Shown here piece by piece: positions 1-7,343 of a stretch of DNA of 64,000 nucleotides; the first letter of the stretch is position 1, and every line of letters starts with the position of its first letter. The notes beneath the pieces were generated by a model. The model searched no databases and was not told where the DNA came from. It saw only the letters and a list, made by a program, of their open reading frames with translations. The stretch comes from Microgenomates group bacterium. Lineage in GTDB: Bacteria > Patescibacteriota > Microgenomatia > UBA1406 > GWC2-37-13. The translations under genes and the position numbers were made by a program. The DNA is taken from positions 193,223-257,222 of the forward strand of contig JARYMT010000001.1 of NCBI GenBank assembly GCA_029906985.1, given 5' to 3'.

Positions 1-46
1 CAATAATGATTAATAAATAACCAATTTTTTTCATATAAAAACTTAA

Positions 47-979
47 TTAATCAATATTGTATTTTTCTTTAATAAGATACCAAGGTCGTTTTTGGACCTC
101 TTTATATATTTTACTAATATATTCTCCGATGATGCCAATGGTAATTAATTGGACTCCCCCCATAAACATAATTCCCACAAAAATAGCCGTCCAACCAGTC
201 ACCCAATAACTGGGTAAAAAAATTTTGCCAACAATTGCATAAATAATACCTAAAAAACCAATTACCGCAGAGATAAATCCCAAATAAGATGCCAATCTTA
301 ACGGTTTAGTAGAAAAAGAAACAATTCCCTCCAGGGCAAAATTAAACATTTTTGAAAAAGGATAATGAGTTTCACCCGCCAGTCTTTTTTCTCGTTTAAA
401 ATATACATAGTCGGCAGGAAAGCCCGGCCAAGCGACCAAACCGCGTAAAAAACGAGACTGTTCGGTAAGAGTGTTAAGAAATTCAACTGCCTTTCTGTCT
501 AGCAGGCGAAAATCAGCGACATCGGTGGGAATTTGAACGTCGGAAAGAAAGTTTATAAGTTTATAAAAAAACTGGGCCGTCATTTTTTTAAAAAAAGGAT
601 CAACATCCCTTTTCTCTCTTTTAGCATAAACAATTTCAGCTCCGGCCAGCCATTTTTTAATCATTTGGGGAATAATTTCCGGTGGATCCTGAAGGTCCGC
701 ATCCAAACTAATAACACAATCACCTTTAGCATATTGATAACCGCAAGTTAATGCCATTTGGTGACCAAAATTACGCTGAAAAGACAATAATTTTATTTTT
801 TGATTTTTTTGGCCATATTTTTTGATTTCGTTGACAGTATTATCGCTTGAGCCATCATTGACAAAAATTATTTCATAATTATATTTTTTTACAATCGGGA
901 GAAGGCGTTTTAACAACGGTTGAATATTTTTTTCTTCATTAAAAACAGGGATAATTACAGAAACGAGGAAATTATTCAT
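47..979 (-). CDS. GT2 family glycosyltransferase, polyprenyl-phosphate sugar transferase (GtrB/DPM1-like)
   Basis: The 310-residue protein has a GT-A catalytic domain at the N terminus (about residues 6-210) and two membrane helices (about 229-252 and 262-285). Visible motifs are the nucleotide-binding loop VNDGSSDNT (40-48), the metal-binding DADLQDPPE (93-101) and RFLRGLVAWPGF (176-187). This is the architecture of enzymes that move a sugar from a nucleotide donor to undecaprenyl or dolichyl phosphate at the cytoplasmic face of the membrane, feeding glycan or wall-polymer assembly. The ATG start at 979 leaves the N-terminal beta strand complete. The gene stands alone, facing away from the AmmeMemoRadiSam operon. 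The sugar cannot be read from the sequence. Confidence 0.9.
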   Translation of the reverse strand: MNNFLVSVIIPVFNEEKNIQPLLKRLLPIVKKYNYEIIFVNDGSSDNTVNEIKKYGQKNQKIKLLSFQRNFGHQMALTCGYQYAKGDCVISLDADLQDPPEIIPQMIKKWLAGAEIVYAKREKRDVDPFFKKMTAQFFYKLINFLSDVQIPTDVADFRLLDRKAVEFLNTLTEQSRFLRGLVAWPGFPADYVYFKREKRLAGETHYPFSKMFNFALEGIVSFSTKPLRLASYLGFISAVIGFLGIIYAIVGKIFLPSYWVTGWTAIFVGIMFMGGVQLITIGIIGEYISKIYKEVQKRPWYLIKEKYNID

Positions 980-1052
980 AATTTTTTTGAGCCCACCATC
1001 ATTTTTAGCGGACTATTTTATAATTTTTTAGGTTGATTCAAGCGGAATAATG

Positions 1053-1123
1053 TTACGGGGCCGGGAGTCGAACCACGGTCTAGGAGATTATGAGCCTCCT
1101 GTGCCACCGTACACTACCCCGTA
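1053..1123 (-). tRNA. tRNA-Met(CAT)-like, irregular T-arm
   Basis: Read on the minus strand, a 7-bp acceptor stem TACGGGG/CCCCGTA encloses a D-arm (GTG/CAC), an anticodon stem GGAGG/TCTCC with loop CTCATAA (anticodon CAT), and a T-loop TTCGACT. The T-stem is irregular: CGTGG against CCCGG has two mismatches unless one T is bulged, giving CCG-T-GG/CCCGG. The anticodon stem lacks the three GC pairs of an initiator, so elongator Met or Ile2 is more likely. No CCA is encoded. The overall clover-leaf is clear; full function is less certain. Confidence 0.75.
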
Positions 1124-1131
1124 TTTTATGC

Positions 1132-1160
1132 TTGAATTATAACATTTTATAAAATATTAT
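1132..1160 (+). promoter_or_regulatory. Putative sigma70-type promoter of the AmmeMemoRadiSam operon
   Basis: TTGAAT (1132-1137), a 17-nt spacer and TATTAT (1155-1160) lie 12 nt upstream of the ATG at 1173. This would give a very short leader of a few nucleotides. Confidence 0.5.
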
Positions 1161-1172
1161 TAAAGCAAAAAA

Positions 1173-2231
1173 ATGAAAAAAGCTTTTTTGTTTCAAAAGC
1201 TTGAAGAAAATGGGGTTCGTTGCCTTGCCTGTAGTTGGTATTGTCAAATAGCCCCAAATCAGGTTGGAATCTGCGCCACAAGAATTAACAAAAACGGAAA
1301 TTTGTACTCTTTAGTTTATGGAAAAGCAATCGGACTTCACCCTGATCCGGTAGAGAAAAAACCTCTTTTTCATTTTTTACCAAAAAGCAGGGTTTTATCT
1401 TTTGGGACGTTGGGTTGTAATTTTGGTTGTTTATTTTGTCAAAATTGGCAGATGTCCCAAATTAATAAAGACCCATTATTCAGAAAAAATCACTTTGAAA
1501 ACAACTTGATTAAACTTATTGATAAAAATTCTATTAATATCTCTCCTCAAAAAATCGTGGCAATGGCGAAAAAAATCGGAGCGGCCGGAATTGCTTATAC
1601 CTATAATGAACCGGCAATTTTTGTCGAATTCGCCCATGATACAGCTAAATTAGCCAAAAAAAACCGATTAAAAAATATTTATGTTTCTAATGGTTTTGAA
1701 TCAACAGAGGCGTTTGATTATATAAAAGACTATTTAGATGCAATTAATATCGATTTAAAAAGCTTTAATCAAAGTTTTTATCAAAAAATTTGTCTGGCTA
1801 AAATTGAACCAGTAAAAAACAATATTAAAAAATTTTTTCAATCAGGAATCGAAACTGAAGTTACGACATTAATTATTCCCGGTTTAAACAATTCAAGAAC
1901 AGAACTTGAGGAATTGACCAAATTCTTAGTTTCCGTCAGTCATGATCTTCCTTGGCACGTGTCAGCTTTTTATCCGGCTTATAAAATGGTTGACCGGCCG
2001 CCAACTTCTCATCAAACTTTAATAAACGCCTATGAAATTGGCAAACAGGCGGGGTTGAATTATATTTATGTCGGTAATATTATTGATTCAGAAAGATCTT
2101 CAACCTTCTGTCCGCGCTGTCATCAGTTATTAGTTTTTCGACAGGGATATCAGGTGGAGATTAAAAATATTAATTTAAAAACCGGCCGGTGTAATAAATG
2201 CCGAAAAAAAATTTATGGAATTTGGAGTTAG
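1173..2231 (+). CDS. amrS: AmmeMemoRadiSam system radical SAM enzyme
   Basis: The 352-residue protein belongs to the pyruvate-formate-lyase-activase-like radical SAM group of the AmmeMemoRadiSam system. The 4Fe-4S/SAM motif is CX3CX2C at C82, C86 and C89 (GCNFGCLFCQNW). An N-terminal Cys cluster (C17, C20, C24, C34) and a C-terminal CPRC...CNKC pair form further probable metal sites. It overlaps the next gene (Memo) by 17 nt, and AMMECR1 follows, so all three system proteins are encoded in one operon, presumably translationally coupled. The conserved trio implies a shared reaction, but the physiological substrate is not established as far as I know. The start follows directly on a plausible promoter. 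Confidence 0.93.
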   Translation: MKKAFLFQKLEENGVRCLACSWYCQIAPNQVGICATRINKNGNLYSLVYGKAIGLHPDPVEKKPLFHFLPKSRVLSFGTLGCNFGCLFCQNWQMSQINKDPLFRKNHFENNLIKLIDKNSINISPQKIVAMAKKIGAAGIAYTYNEPAIFVEFAHDTAKLAKKNRLKNIYVSNGFESTEAFDYIKDYLDAINIDLKSFNQSFYQKICLAKIEPVKNNIKKFFQSGIETEVTTLIIPGLNNSRTELEELTKFLVSVSHDLPWHVSAFYPAYKMVDRPPTSHQTLINAYEIGKQAGLNYIYVGNIIDSERSSTFCPRCHQLLVFRQGYQVEIKNINLKTGRCNKCRKKIYGIWS

Positions 2232-3000
2232 ACAACCAGCGGTGGCCGGGGCTTTTTATCCCCGATCCAAAAATGATTTAGTATTGATGTTAGAAAAATT
2301 TTTTCAATCAGCAAAAAATATTCAAAAATCAAAGATAAAAGCGATAATTGTTCCTCATGCCGGCTATATTTATTCTGGTCAAACAGCAGCCTGGGGTTAC
2401 TATCAATTATCGTCTAGTCATCTTGAAAATCCTCATTTTGTTTTGATCGGGCCGTCTCATTATTTTTTGTTTGACGGACTGGTTTGTTCTTCTTTTAAAT
2501 ATTGGTTAACTCCCTTGGGAAAAATCAGACACCAACCTTGGTCAAAAGCCGATGACAATATATTTATTGACAATCAACCACATCTTAATGAACATTCACT
2601 TGAAGTTCAACTGCCATTTTTACAATACCTTTACCGCCGGTTAAGTATCAGTGGTTTTTTAACCAGCCAACAAATAAAATTCGAAGAAACCGCCAGACAA
2701 CTTTTAAAAAATTACCCCTCTTCTATTTATATTATTTCTTCCGACTTAAGTCATTATTTACCTGAAGTTCAAGCACGAGAAAAAGACAAAAACACAATTG
2801 AAGCGATTTTAAAATTAGATTTAGACTATTTTCGTTATGAAGATAATTCAGCCTGCGGGGCAAATGGGATAGGTCTTCTTTTATCGATGGCCAGAATAAA
2901 GGGGTGGTTAAGAAAATTAGTTTATTACGATACATCTTTTACCGCCTCCGGCGATAGGAATCAGGTGGTTGGTTATTGTTCAATCGTTTTTTATCAATAA
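2215..3000 (+). CDS. amrB: AmmeMemoRadiSam system protein B (Memo family)
   Basis: The 261-residue protein spans the whole Memo fold, related to extradiol-dioxygenase-like metalloproteins. Family signatures are VPHAGYIYSG (47-56, with H48), IGPSHY (78-83, H82), EHSLEVQLPF (126-135, H127), SSDLSHY (175-181) and ACGANGIG (213-220, C214). The His/Cys set matches the metal pocket known from human MEMO1 and its bacterial relatives. The start overlaps the end of the radical SAM gene. It acts in the cytoplasm and has no signal peptide. Role beyond the system name is unknown. Confidence 0.93.
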   Translation: MEFGVRQPAVAGAFYPRSKNDLVLMLEKFFQSAKNIQKSKIKAIIVPHAGYIYSGQTAAWGYYQLSSSHLENPHFVLIGPSHYFLFDGLVCSSFKYWLTPLGKIRHQPWSKADDNIFIDNQPHLNEHSLEVQLPFLQYLYRRLSISGFLTSQQIKFEETARQLLKNYPSSIYIISSDLSHYLPEVQAREKDKNTIEAILKLDLDYFRYEDNSACGANGIGLLLSMARIKGWLRKLVYYDTSFTASGDRNQVVGYCSIVFYQ

Positions 3001-3001
3001 T

Positions 3002-3580
3002 ATGATATTTAATAATCAAGAACAATTAGCTAGATTTGCGATCGAATATTTTTTAAAAAATCACCAGCAGCCGATAATTAATTCCGACCAAGTTGATAAA
3101 AAATTAAAGGAAAAAAAAAGTTGTTTTGTCACTCTCTATTTACAAAATGAGTTAAGAGGATGTATAGGAGATTATATAGCCTATGAGCCTTTGTACCAAA
3201 ATATTGTAAAAAACGCCATTCGAGCCGCTTTTTATGATCCTCGTTTTTTGCCGATTAGTGAAAAAGAACTGCCCAATTTAAAGATTGAAGTATCGGTTTT
3301 GTCCCCTCTTACGGAGTATCGATATAAATCAATCAAAGAACTTTTAGATTTTTTAGCAAAAGAAAAACCTGGAATTTTAATTGAAAAAAATGGTCATCGA
3401 GCACTTTTTCTTCCCCAAGTTTGGCAAACATTAAAAAACCCCGACGAGTTTTTATCAAACCTTTGCTATAAAGCTGGTTTACCTTTTTTAGCCTGGAAGG
3501 AAGGAGGAATGAAAATCTGGACGTTTTCTGTCATTAAGGAAAATACAAACGCCACCACTGTTGATAAACAGGCAAAGTAG
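3002..3580 (+). CDS. amrA: AmmeMemoRadiSam system protein A (AMMECR1 family)
   Basis: About 192 residues with the family hallmark LRGCIGDY (51-58), the AIRAAFYDPRF stretch, LKIEVSVLSPL and LFLPQVW. The ATG at 3002 lies one base after the amrB stop and gives the normal AMMECR1 N terminus. An in-frame upstream ATG at 2969 lies inside amrB and would add 11 unlike residues, so it is rejected. The 3' end overlaps a convergent DivIC-like gene by 47 nt, so the two transcripts are complementary at their ends. Cytoplasmic; reaction unknown. Confidence 0.93.
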   Translation: MIFNNQEQLARFAIEYFLKNHQQPIINSDQVDKKLKEKKSCFVTLYLQNELRGCIGDYIAYEPLYQNIVKNAIRAAFYDPRFLPISEKELPNLKIEVSVLSPLTEYRYKSIKELLDFLAKEKPGILIEKNGHRALFLPQVWQTLKNPDEFLSNLCYKAGLPFLAWKEGGMKIWTFSVIKENTNATTVDKQAK

Positions 3581-3869
3581 GAGAAATAGCTGGCGTTGGA
3601 GTGGCGGTCGGATTTGGAATAATGACTGCCATTTCATTTGGTTTTGAAAGGTTAAGTTTATTACGAATAGTTTTTTCAATTTCATTTAAATCACTTTTTT
3701 TTAAAATTTCTGTTTTCAGAGTAAGGTTGTTTTTCTTTTCTTTTTCATAACTTTGTTTATATTCCTGATAAAATTGAAGATTTTTTCGATATTCAAAAAA
3801 ACTTCTGGTCAGCGAAGTAAAAAGAAAAATTAAAAGAAGAAAAAAAATTATTTTTTTGACAACTGCCAT
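3534..3869 (-). CDS. Septum formation initiator family protein (FtsB/DivIC-like)
   Basis: The 111-residue protein has a short cytoplasmic tip, one membrane helix (about 6-20), a basic coiled coil (about 25-65) and the family-type ending E-IEKTIRNKLNLSKPNEMAVIIP (about 65-87). This matches FtsB/DivIC, bitopic proteins that join FtsL/FtsQ in the divisome. A Thr/Pro-rich tail follows, unusual in model FtsB but common in exported proteins of this genome. It sits upstream of the yqeY-like gene on the same strand direction (3886-4335 reads into it with a 16-nt gap), so the two probably share a transcript. Confidence 0.75.
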   Translation of the reverse strand: MAVVKKIIFFLLLIFLFTSLTRSFFEYRKNLQFYQEYKQSYEKEKKNNLTLKTEILKKSDLNEIEKTIRNKLNLSKPNEMAVIIPNPTATPTPAISPTLPVYQQWWRLYFP

Positions 3870-3885
3870 TTTTTAAAAAAAACGT

Positions 3886-4335
3886 TTAATGTTTATTATT
3901 TATTATAGAACGAAGAATAGACATAATTCTTAAAGAATCAGCTTTAGATTTTAACTGTTTCATAACAATACCGATAATTGCTTGGCGATTTTTTTGATAA
4001 ATTTCCTGATTCGTCTGAATTATTTTTTCAATCTCTTTCTTTAATTCTTCGTCAGAAAGTTCCGGCGGTAAATAGCTGCTGACAATGGTCAATTGTTTTT
4101 TTGATTGATCGACTAAATCCAATCTTTTTCCTTTTTCAAAAGAGTCGATAGATTCCTTAAGTTCTTTGGCAATTTTTTTTAAAACAGCAATTTCTTCGTC
4201 TTTAGTCAATTCTGCCTGTTTGGCAATTCTTTTATTCTGAAGCTGTGCTAAAATATACCGCAAGGTGGCCAATTTTGGTTTGTCACCGGATTTTAGAGCC
4301 TTAATTTGTTCAATTTGAATTTTTTGGGTTAACAT
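3886..4335 (-). CDS. yqeY: GatB/YqeY domain protein
   Basis: The 149-residue protein has the helical YqeY fold throughout, with the typical KSGDKPKLATLRYILAQLQNKRI segment (about 15-37), EEIAVLKKIAKELKESIDSFEKG and SSYLPPELSDEEL (about 86-98). YqeY resembles the C-terminal domain of GatB and is thought to bind tRNA or the amidotransferase; its precise job is not settled. The ATG at 4335 opens a divergent pair with the gene at 4352, leaving only 16 bp between starts, so promoters must overlap the coding regions. Confidence 0.9.
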   Translation of the reverse strand: MLTQKIQIEQIKALKSGDKPKLATLRYILAQLQNKRIAKQAELTKDEEIAVLKKIAKELKESIDSFEKGKRLDLVDQSKKQLTIVSSYLPPELSDEELKKEIEKIIQTNQEIYQKNRQAIIGIVMKQLKSKADSLRIMSILRSIINNKH

Positions 4336-4351
4336 TCTATTATTATAATCT

Positions 4352-4756
4352 ATGGCACAAAAAACAAAAGAGGAAATTTTGAGTTTGCTAAAAAATTTTC
4401 AGAAAAATATTTTGGATAAAAAACCTTCTTTAAAACAGATGTATGAAGAAATTAGGATGATGAACTTTAAGATTAAACCCCTACAAGGAGATATTAGTAT
4501 TCTTGATTTAAACAACCGGCGTTTTATTGAAACCCTTTGGCGTTTAGGAAAATTAGATGAATTTTTTTATAATAAGGTAAAAAAACTGAAAAAAGCAGAC
4601 CAAAAAATTCTTTTTAACTATTTTGATAGTTTACATTTTAAACTCCAGGAAAAGTTAAATCAGCTCAATTTTAAGCAGGCAAAACTTAAAGAGACTTCAC
4701 CGGTGATTGAGATGGAGATTATTAAAGAGCACTACCAACGCAAAAAATTAAATTAA
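4352..4756 (+). CDS. Hypothetical helical protein
   Basis: I do not recognise this 134-residue protein. It is charged, rich in Lys, Leu and Glu, and predicted mostly alpha-helical, with no signal peptide or membrane helix. Segments such as NRRFIETLWRLGKLDEFFYNKVKKL suggest a helical bundle. It ends 10 nt before the DEDDy exonuclease gene, so the two are likely co-transcribed and perhaps functionally linked. The codon use looks like that of its neighbours. Confidence 0.75.
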   Translation: MAQKTKEEILSLLKNFQKNILDKKPSLKQMYEEIRMMNFKIKPLQGDISILDLNNRRFIETLWRLGKLDEFFYNKVKKLKKADQKILFNYFDSLHFKLQEKLNQLNFKQAKLKETSPVIEMEIIKEHYQRKKLN

Positions 4757-4766
4757 TAAAAGCCTT

Positions 4767-5345
4767 ATGAGAAAATTTCCTGTTGTTATCGATGTGGAGA
4801 CAAAATATACTTTTCGAGAGTTTGATGATCCTAAAAAACTAGGGGTTACAGTGGCAGCTATCTATGACTATAAAAAGAAAAATGCCCTTGTTTTTTTAGA
4901 ATCAGAGCTTAATCAGCTTTTTCCTTTATTAGAAAACGCTTCCTATATCATTGGTTTTAATAATCGCAGTTTTGATATTCCTGTGTTAGCGCCATACTAT
5001 CCGGGAAGGATTGAAGCGTTTTCTATTTTTGATATTTTAGAAGACATTAAAATAAAAATCGGCAAACGAATATCTTTAAATGAACTAGTTTTGGCCACTT
5101 TAAATAAAAAGAAAACCGGTCATGGGTTACAGGCAATTAATTTTTATCATGAGAAAAGATGGCAAGAGCTAAAAGATTATTGTCTCAAGGATGTTTTATT
5201 AACCAAAGAACTTTTTGAGTTTGGAGTTAAAAATGGTGAAATATATTATCTTAATGAAAAAGGCAAAGTAACAATCAAGGTTGATTGGAAAAAATATTTT
5301 GAATCTTCGGGAAAAAATGAGTCGCCCCTTACCCTACCATTTTAA
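4767..5345 (+). CDS. RNase H-fold 3'-5' exonuclease, DEDDy type
   Basis: The 192-residue protein carries the acidic residues of the DEDD exonuclease superfamily: VIDVET (D9, E11), GFNNRSFDIPVL (D70) and DYCLKDVLLTKELF (Y138 with D142, the YX3D form that defines DEDDy). This predicts two-metal-ion hydrolysis of DNA or RNA from the 3' end. It resembles the stand-alone RNase H-like domain proteins (YprB-like) rather than DnaQ. No additional domain is present. It follows the unknown 134-residue gene by 10 nt. Substrate cannot be deduced. Confidence 0.82.
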   Translation: MRKFPVVIDVETKYTFREFDDPKKLGVTVAAIYDYKKKNALVFLESELNQLFPLLENASYIIGFNNRSFDIPVLAPYYPGRIEAFSIFDILEDIKIKIGKRISLNELVLATLNKKKTGHGLQAINFYHEKRWQELKDYCLKDVLLTKELFEFGVKNGEIYYLNEKGKVTIKVDWKKYFESSGKNESPLTLPF

Positions 5346-5482
5346 TTTATTCATAAATCAAAATGTATTTGGTAAAATATATAAATCGTACTTTGATGAT
5401 TTTGTTTTTTATTTTTTTGTAGGTTATTAGGATTCATTTATAAATTAAACCAACCAGGTTAATTAAAAAAATTTTTTTTAAA

Positions 5483-5529
5483 TCCCCTGTAGTTCATCCG
5501 CCAGCTGGCGGAGGTAGATGCAGGTCGCT
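5483..5529 (+). pseudogene. Partial tRNA copy (5' half) with a palindrome in its D-loop
   Basis: TCCCCTGTAG, then TTCA, GGTAGATGCAGGTCGCT match the first ~35 nt of the intact tRNA-Asn at 5829 (TCCCCTGTAGCTCAATTGGTAGAGCAGGTCGCT) with a few changes. The D-loop bases are replaced by the 16-bp palindrome at 5497-5512. After the match the sequence runs into a small hairpin (CTTAG-TTTT-CTAAG, 5527-5540) and then the GIY-YIG start codon, so there is no 3' half. Confidence 0.7.
5497..5512. repeat. Palindrome family A, copy 1
   Basis: TCCGCCAGCTGGCGGA, a perfect 16-bp palindrome, identical to copies at 5813 and 17967 and nearly identical to 49393. It lies in the D-loop of the partial tRNA copy. Confidence 0.95.
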
Positions 5530-5542
5530 TAGTTTTCTAAGT

Positions 5543-5791
5543 ATGTTTGTGATTTATGCTCTTTATAACAAAAGAGCTAATAAAATCTATATTGGACAAA
5601 GTAATAATATAGATGAAAGAATAAAATTACATAATAAGAAAATTTTTAAAAATAGTTTTACAAGTAGATTCAAAGGTAAATGGGAAACAATTTACAAAGA
5701 GGAGGTAGAAACAAGACAAGAAGCGCTTAAAAGAGAAAAACAATTAAAAAGTTATCAAGGAAGAAAATTTATTAGGAATTTAATAAAATAA
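5543..5791 (+). CDS. GIY-YIG domain protein (small endonuclease-like)
   Basis: The 82-residue protein is a bare GIY-YIG domain: VIYALYNK (3-10, the GIY strand), KIYIGQS (14-20, the YIG strand), R26 and the REKQLK helix (64-69) that supplies the catalytic Glu. Stand-alone members of this size (UPF0213/YhbQ-like) are nuclease-fold proteins of mostly unknown target, and are frequent in CPR genomes. It lies between a 5' tRNA fragment and a complete tRNA-Asn, each associated with a copy of the same palindrome. That placement is suggestive of a homing-like insertion, but I see no clean target-site duplication. Confidence 0.9.
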   Translation: MFVIYALYNKRANKIYIGQSNNIDERIKLHNKKIFKNSFTSRFKGKWETIYKEEVETRQEALKREKQLKSYQGRKFIRNLIK

Positions 5792-5801
5792 TAGATTTGC
5801 G

Positions 5802-5828
5802 TTGGCGGAAAATCCGCCAGCTGGCGGA
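5802..5828. repeat. Palindrome family A, copy 2, with an extra half-site
   Basis: The core TCCGCCAGCTGGCGGA is at 5813-5828 and abuts the first base of tRNA-Asn. An additional TGGCGGA half-site (from 5803) lies just upstream and could pair with the same TCCGCCA arm, giving two alternative hairpins. Confidence 0.9.
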
Positions 5829-5904
5829 TCCCCTGTAGCTCAATTGGTAGAGCAGGTCGCTGTTAACGACAAGGTTCCAGGTTCGAGACCTGGCGGGGGA
5901 GCCA
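5829..5904 (+). tRNA. tRNA-Asn(GTT) with encoded CCA
   Basis: Acceptor stem TCCCCTG/CGGGGGA, D-stem GCTC/GAGC, anticodon loop CTGTTAA (GTT), T-arm CCAGG-TTCGAGA-CCTGG, discriminator G and a genomically encoded CCA (5902-5904). One G-A mismatch closes the anticodon stem. All the rest is canonical. Confidence 0.95.
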
Positions 5905-5969
5905 GAGTATTCATTAGATTTTTTATACCAGCATAAATAAATAGACTGCTTTTTGTTAAAATATCTTTA

Positions 5970-6293
5970 ATGAAGCCTCGTTTATTATCCATTTTGCTTT
6001 ATATTTTTGCCTCTGTGTGGTTAGTTTTTGCCATATTTTGGTTTTTTCGTGATTCCAGTTATCGTTATCTTTATTCAACCGCTGGCACAATGTATGCGTT
6101 AATAATGTTTTGTTCGGCTTATTTTATTAATAAAAAGAAATTATGGGCTTGGTGGCTGGCTACGATTCTTGTTGGTATGAATATTATTGCCGGATTTTGT
6201 GACCAAATTGGATTGATTGATCTAGCGTTTATTGCTGGAACTTTTGTCCTGTTTATAATTTTGTTAAAAAGTCGCCCAAGAATAAATCATTAA
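5970..6293 (+). CDS. Hypothetical polytopic membrane protein
   Basis: A 107-residue protein with four likely membrane helices (about 7-26, 39-53, 58-78 and 82-99) and a short basic tail. I do not recognise a family. A TAAAAT -10 box preceded by TG (5954-5962) ends 7 nt before the ATG, so the transcript is probably leaderless. It has no close operon partner: the next gene starts 245 nt later. Confidence 0.7.
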   Translation: MKPRLLSILLYIFASVWLVFAIFWFFRDSSYRYLYSTAGTMYALIMFCSAYFINKKKLWAWWLATILVGMNIIAGFCDQIGLIDLAFIAGTFVLFIILLKSRPRINH

Positions 6294-6312
6294 TAATTAA
6301 GATAGAAATTTT

Positions 6313-6337
6313 TAGCTTCCTCAAAAATAAGAAGCTA
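6313..6337. other. Inverted repeat downstream of the small membrane protein gene
   Basis: TAGCTTC and GAAGCTA arms (7 bp) enclose an 11-nt A-rich loop, 20 nt after the stop at 6293. There is no T-run, so it is at best a weak terminator or RNA-stabilising hairpin. Confidence 0.4.
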
Positions 6338-6537
6338 GTTGATAATAAAGCCTATAGATGGCTATCGCCAAAATATAGAGAAACAATCTTCCTAGTGCTT
6401 ATTATCATTGATTTATAAATGACTCTTCTTGATTTTTAATTTTCATTTTTTTTATATAGTAAGTTAATTCAGGCCGATGAAGATGGCCAATCTTTAAATA
6501 ATAAGCTTTTAATAATTGGTGATATAATTATTGTTTT

Positions 6538-7332
6538 ATGGACAACAATATCATTGAAGTGAAAAATTTGGTAAAAAAATTTAATGGTTTTATTGCCGTC
6601 GACAACATTTCTTTTTTCGTCAAAAAAGCAGAGATCTGTGCTTTTTTAGGTCCAAATGGCGCCGGAAAAACTACGACCATTAAAATTCTAACCACGCTTT
6701 TAAAACCCACCACGGGAGTAATTAAAGTCAACGGTTACAATGTAATTTCTCAATCAGATAATGTAAGAAAAAGTTTTGGTATTGTTTTTCAAGACCAAAG
6801 CCTAGATGATGAATTGACCGCTTTTGAAAATATGGAGTTTCATGGAGTCTTATATCATTTGCCGAAAAAAGAAGCAAGGGAAAAAATCGAAATGCTTTTA
6901 AAATATGTCGATCTGTGGGAAAGGAGGAACGATTTAGTCAAACATTTTTCCGGCGGAATGAAAAGAAGATTGGAAATTGCTCGAGGACTTTTACACAATC
7001 CTAAAGTTTTATTTTTAGACGAACCAACTTTAGGGTTAGACCCTCAGACAAGAAATCTTATTTGGGATTATCTTAAAAAATTAAATTTGAAAGAAAAGAT
7101 TACCATTTTTTTTACTACCCACTATATTGAAGAAGCAGAAAAAATTGCCGGGAGAGTTTTTATTATTGATCATGGAAAAATAATTAGTCAGGGAAGACCG
7201 GAAGAATTAAAAAAAACAACCAAAAGCGCCTCTTTGGAAGAAACATTTTTAAAATTAACCGGCCGGTCAATCCGGGAGGAAAAAGTCAATGGAATTGACC
7301 GAATGAGATTGAGAAGAAAATTTAGACATTAA
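6538..7332 (+). CDS. ABC transporter ATP-binding protein (DrrA-type)
   Basis: The 264-residue ATPase has Walker A GPNGAGKTT (38-46), the signature FSGGMKRRLEIARG, Walker B VLFLDEPTLGLDP and the H-loop TTHYIEEAE. The C-terminal extension and the phrase FFTTHYIEEAE place it with the DrrA/daunorubicin-resistance type exporters. The cognate permease follows 12 nt later. A TGATATAAT extended -10 (6520-6528) lies 9 nt before the start, so the mRNA is probably nearly leaderless. The pair would pump a lipid, drug or polymer outwards; the substrate is unknown. Confidence 0.93.
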   Translation: MDNNIIEVKNLVKKFNGFIAVDNISFFVKKAEICAFLGPNGAGKTTTIKILTTLLKPTTGVIKVNGYNVISQSDNVRKSFGIVFQDQSLDDELTAFENMEFHGVLYHLPKKEAREKIEMLLKYVDLWERRNDLVKHFSGGMKRRLEIARGLLHNPKVLFLDEPTLGLDPQTRNLIWDYLKKLNLKEKITIFFTTHYIEEAEKIAGRVFIIDHGKIISQGRPEELKKTTKSASLEETFLKLTGRSIREEKVNGIDRMRLRRKFRH

Positions 7333-7343
7333 ATAAACAAAAG

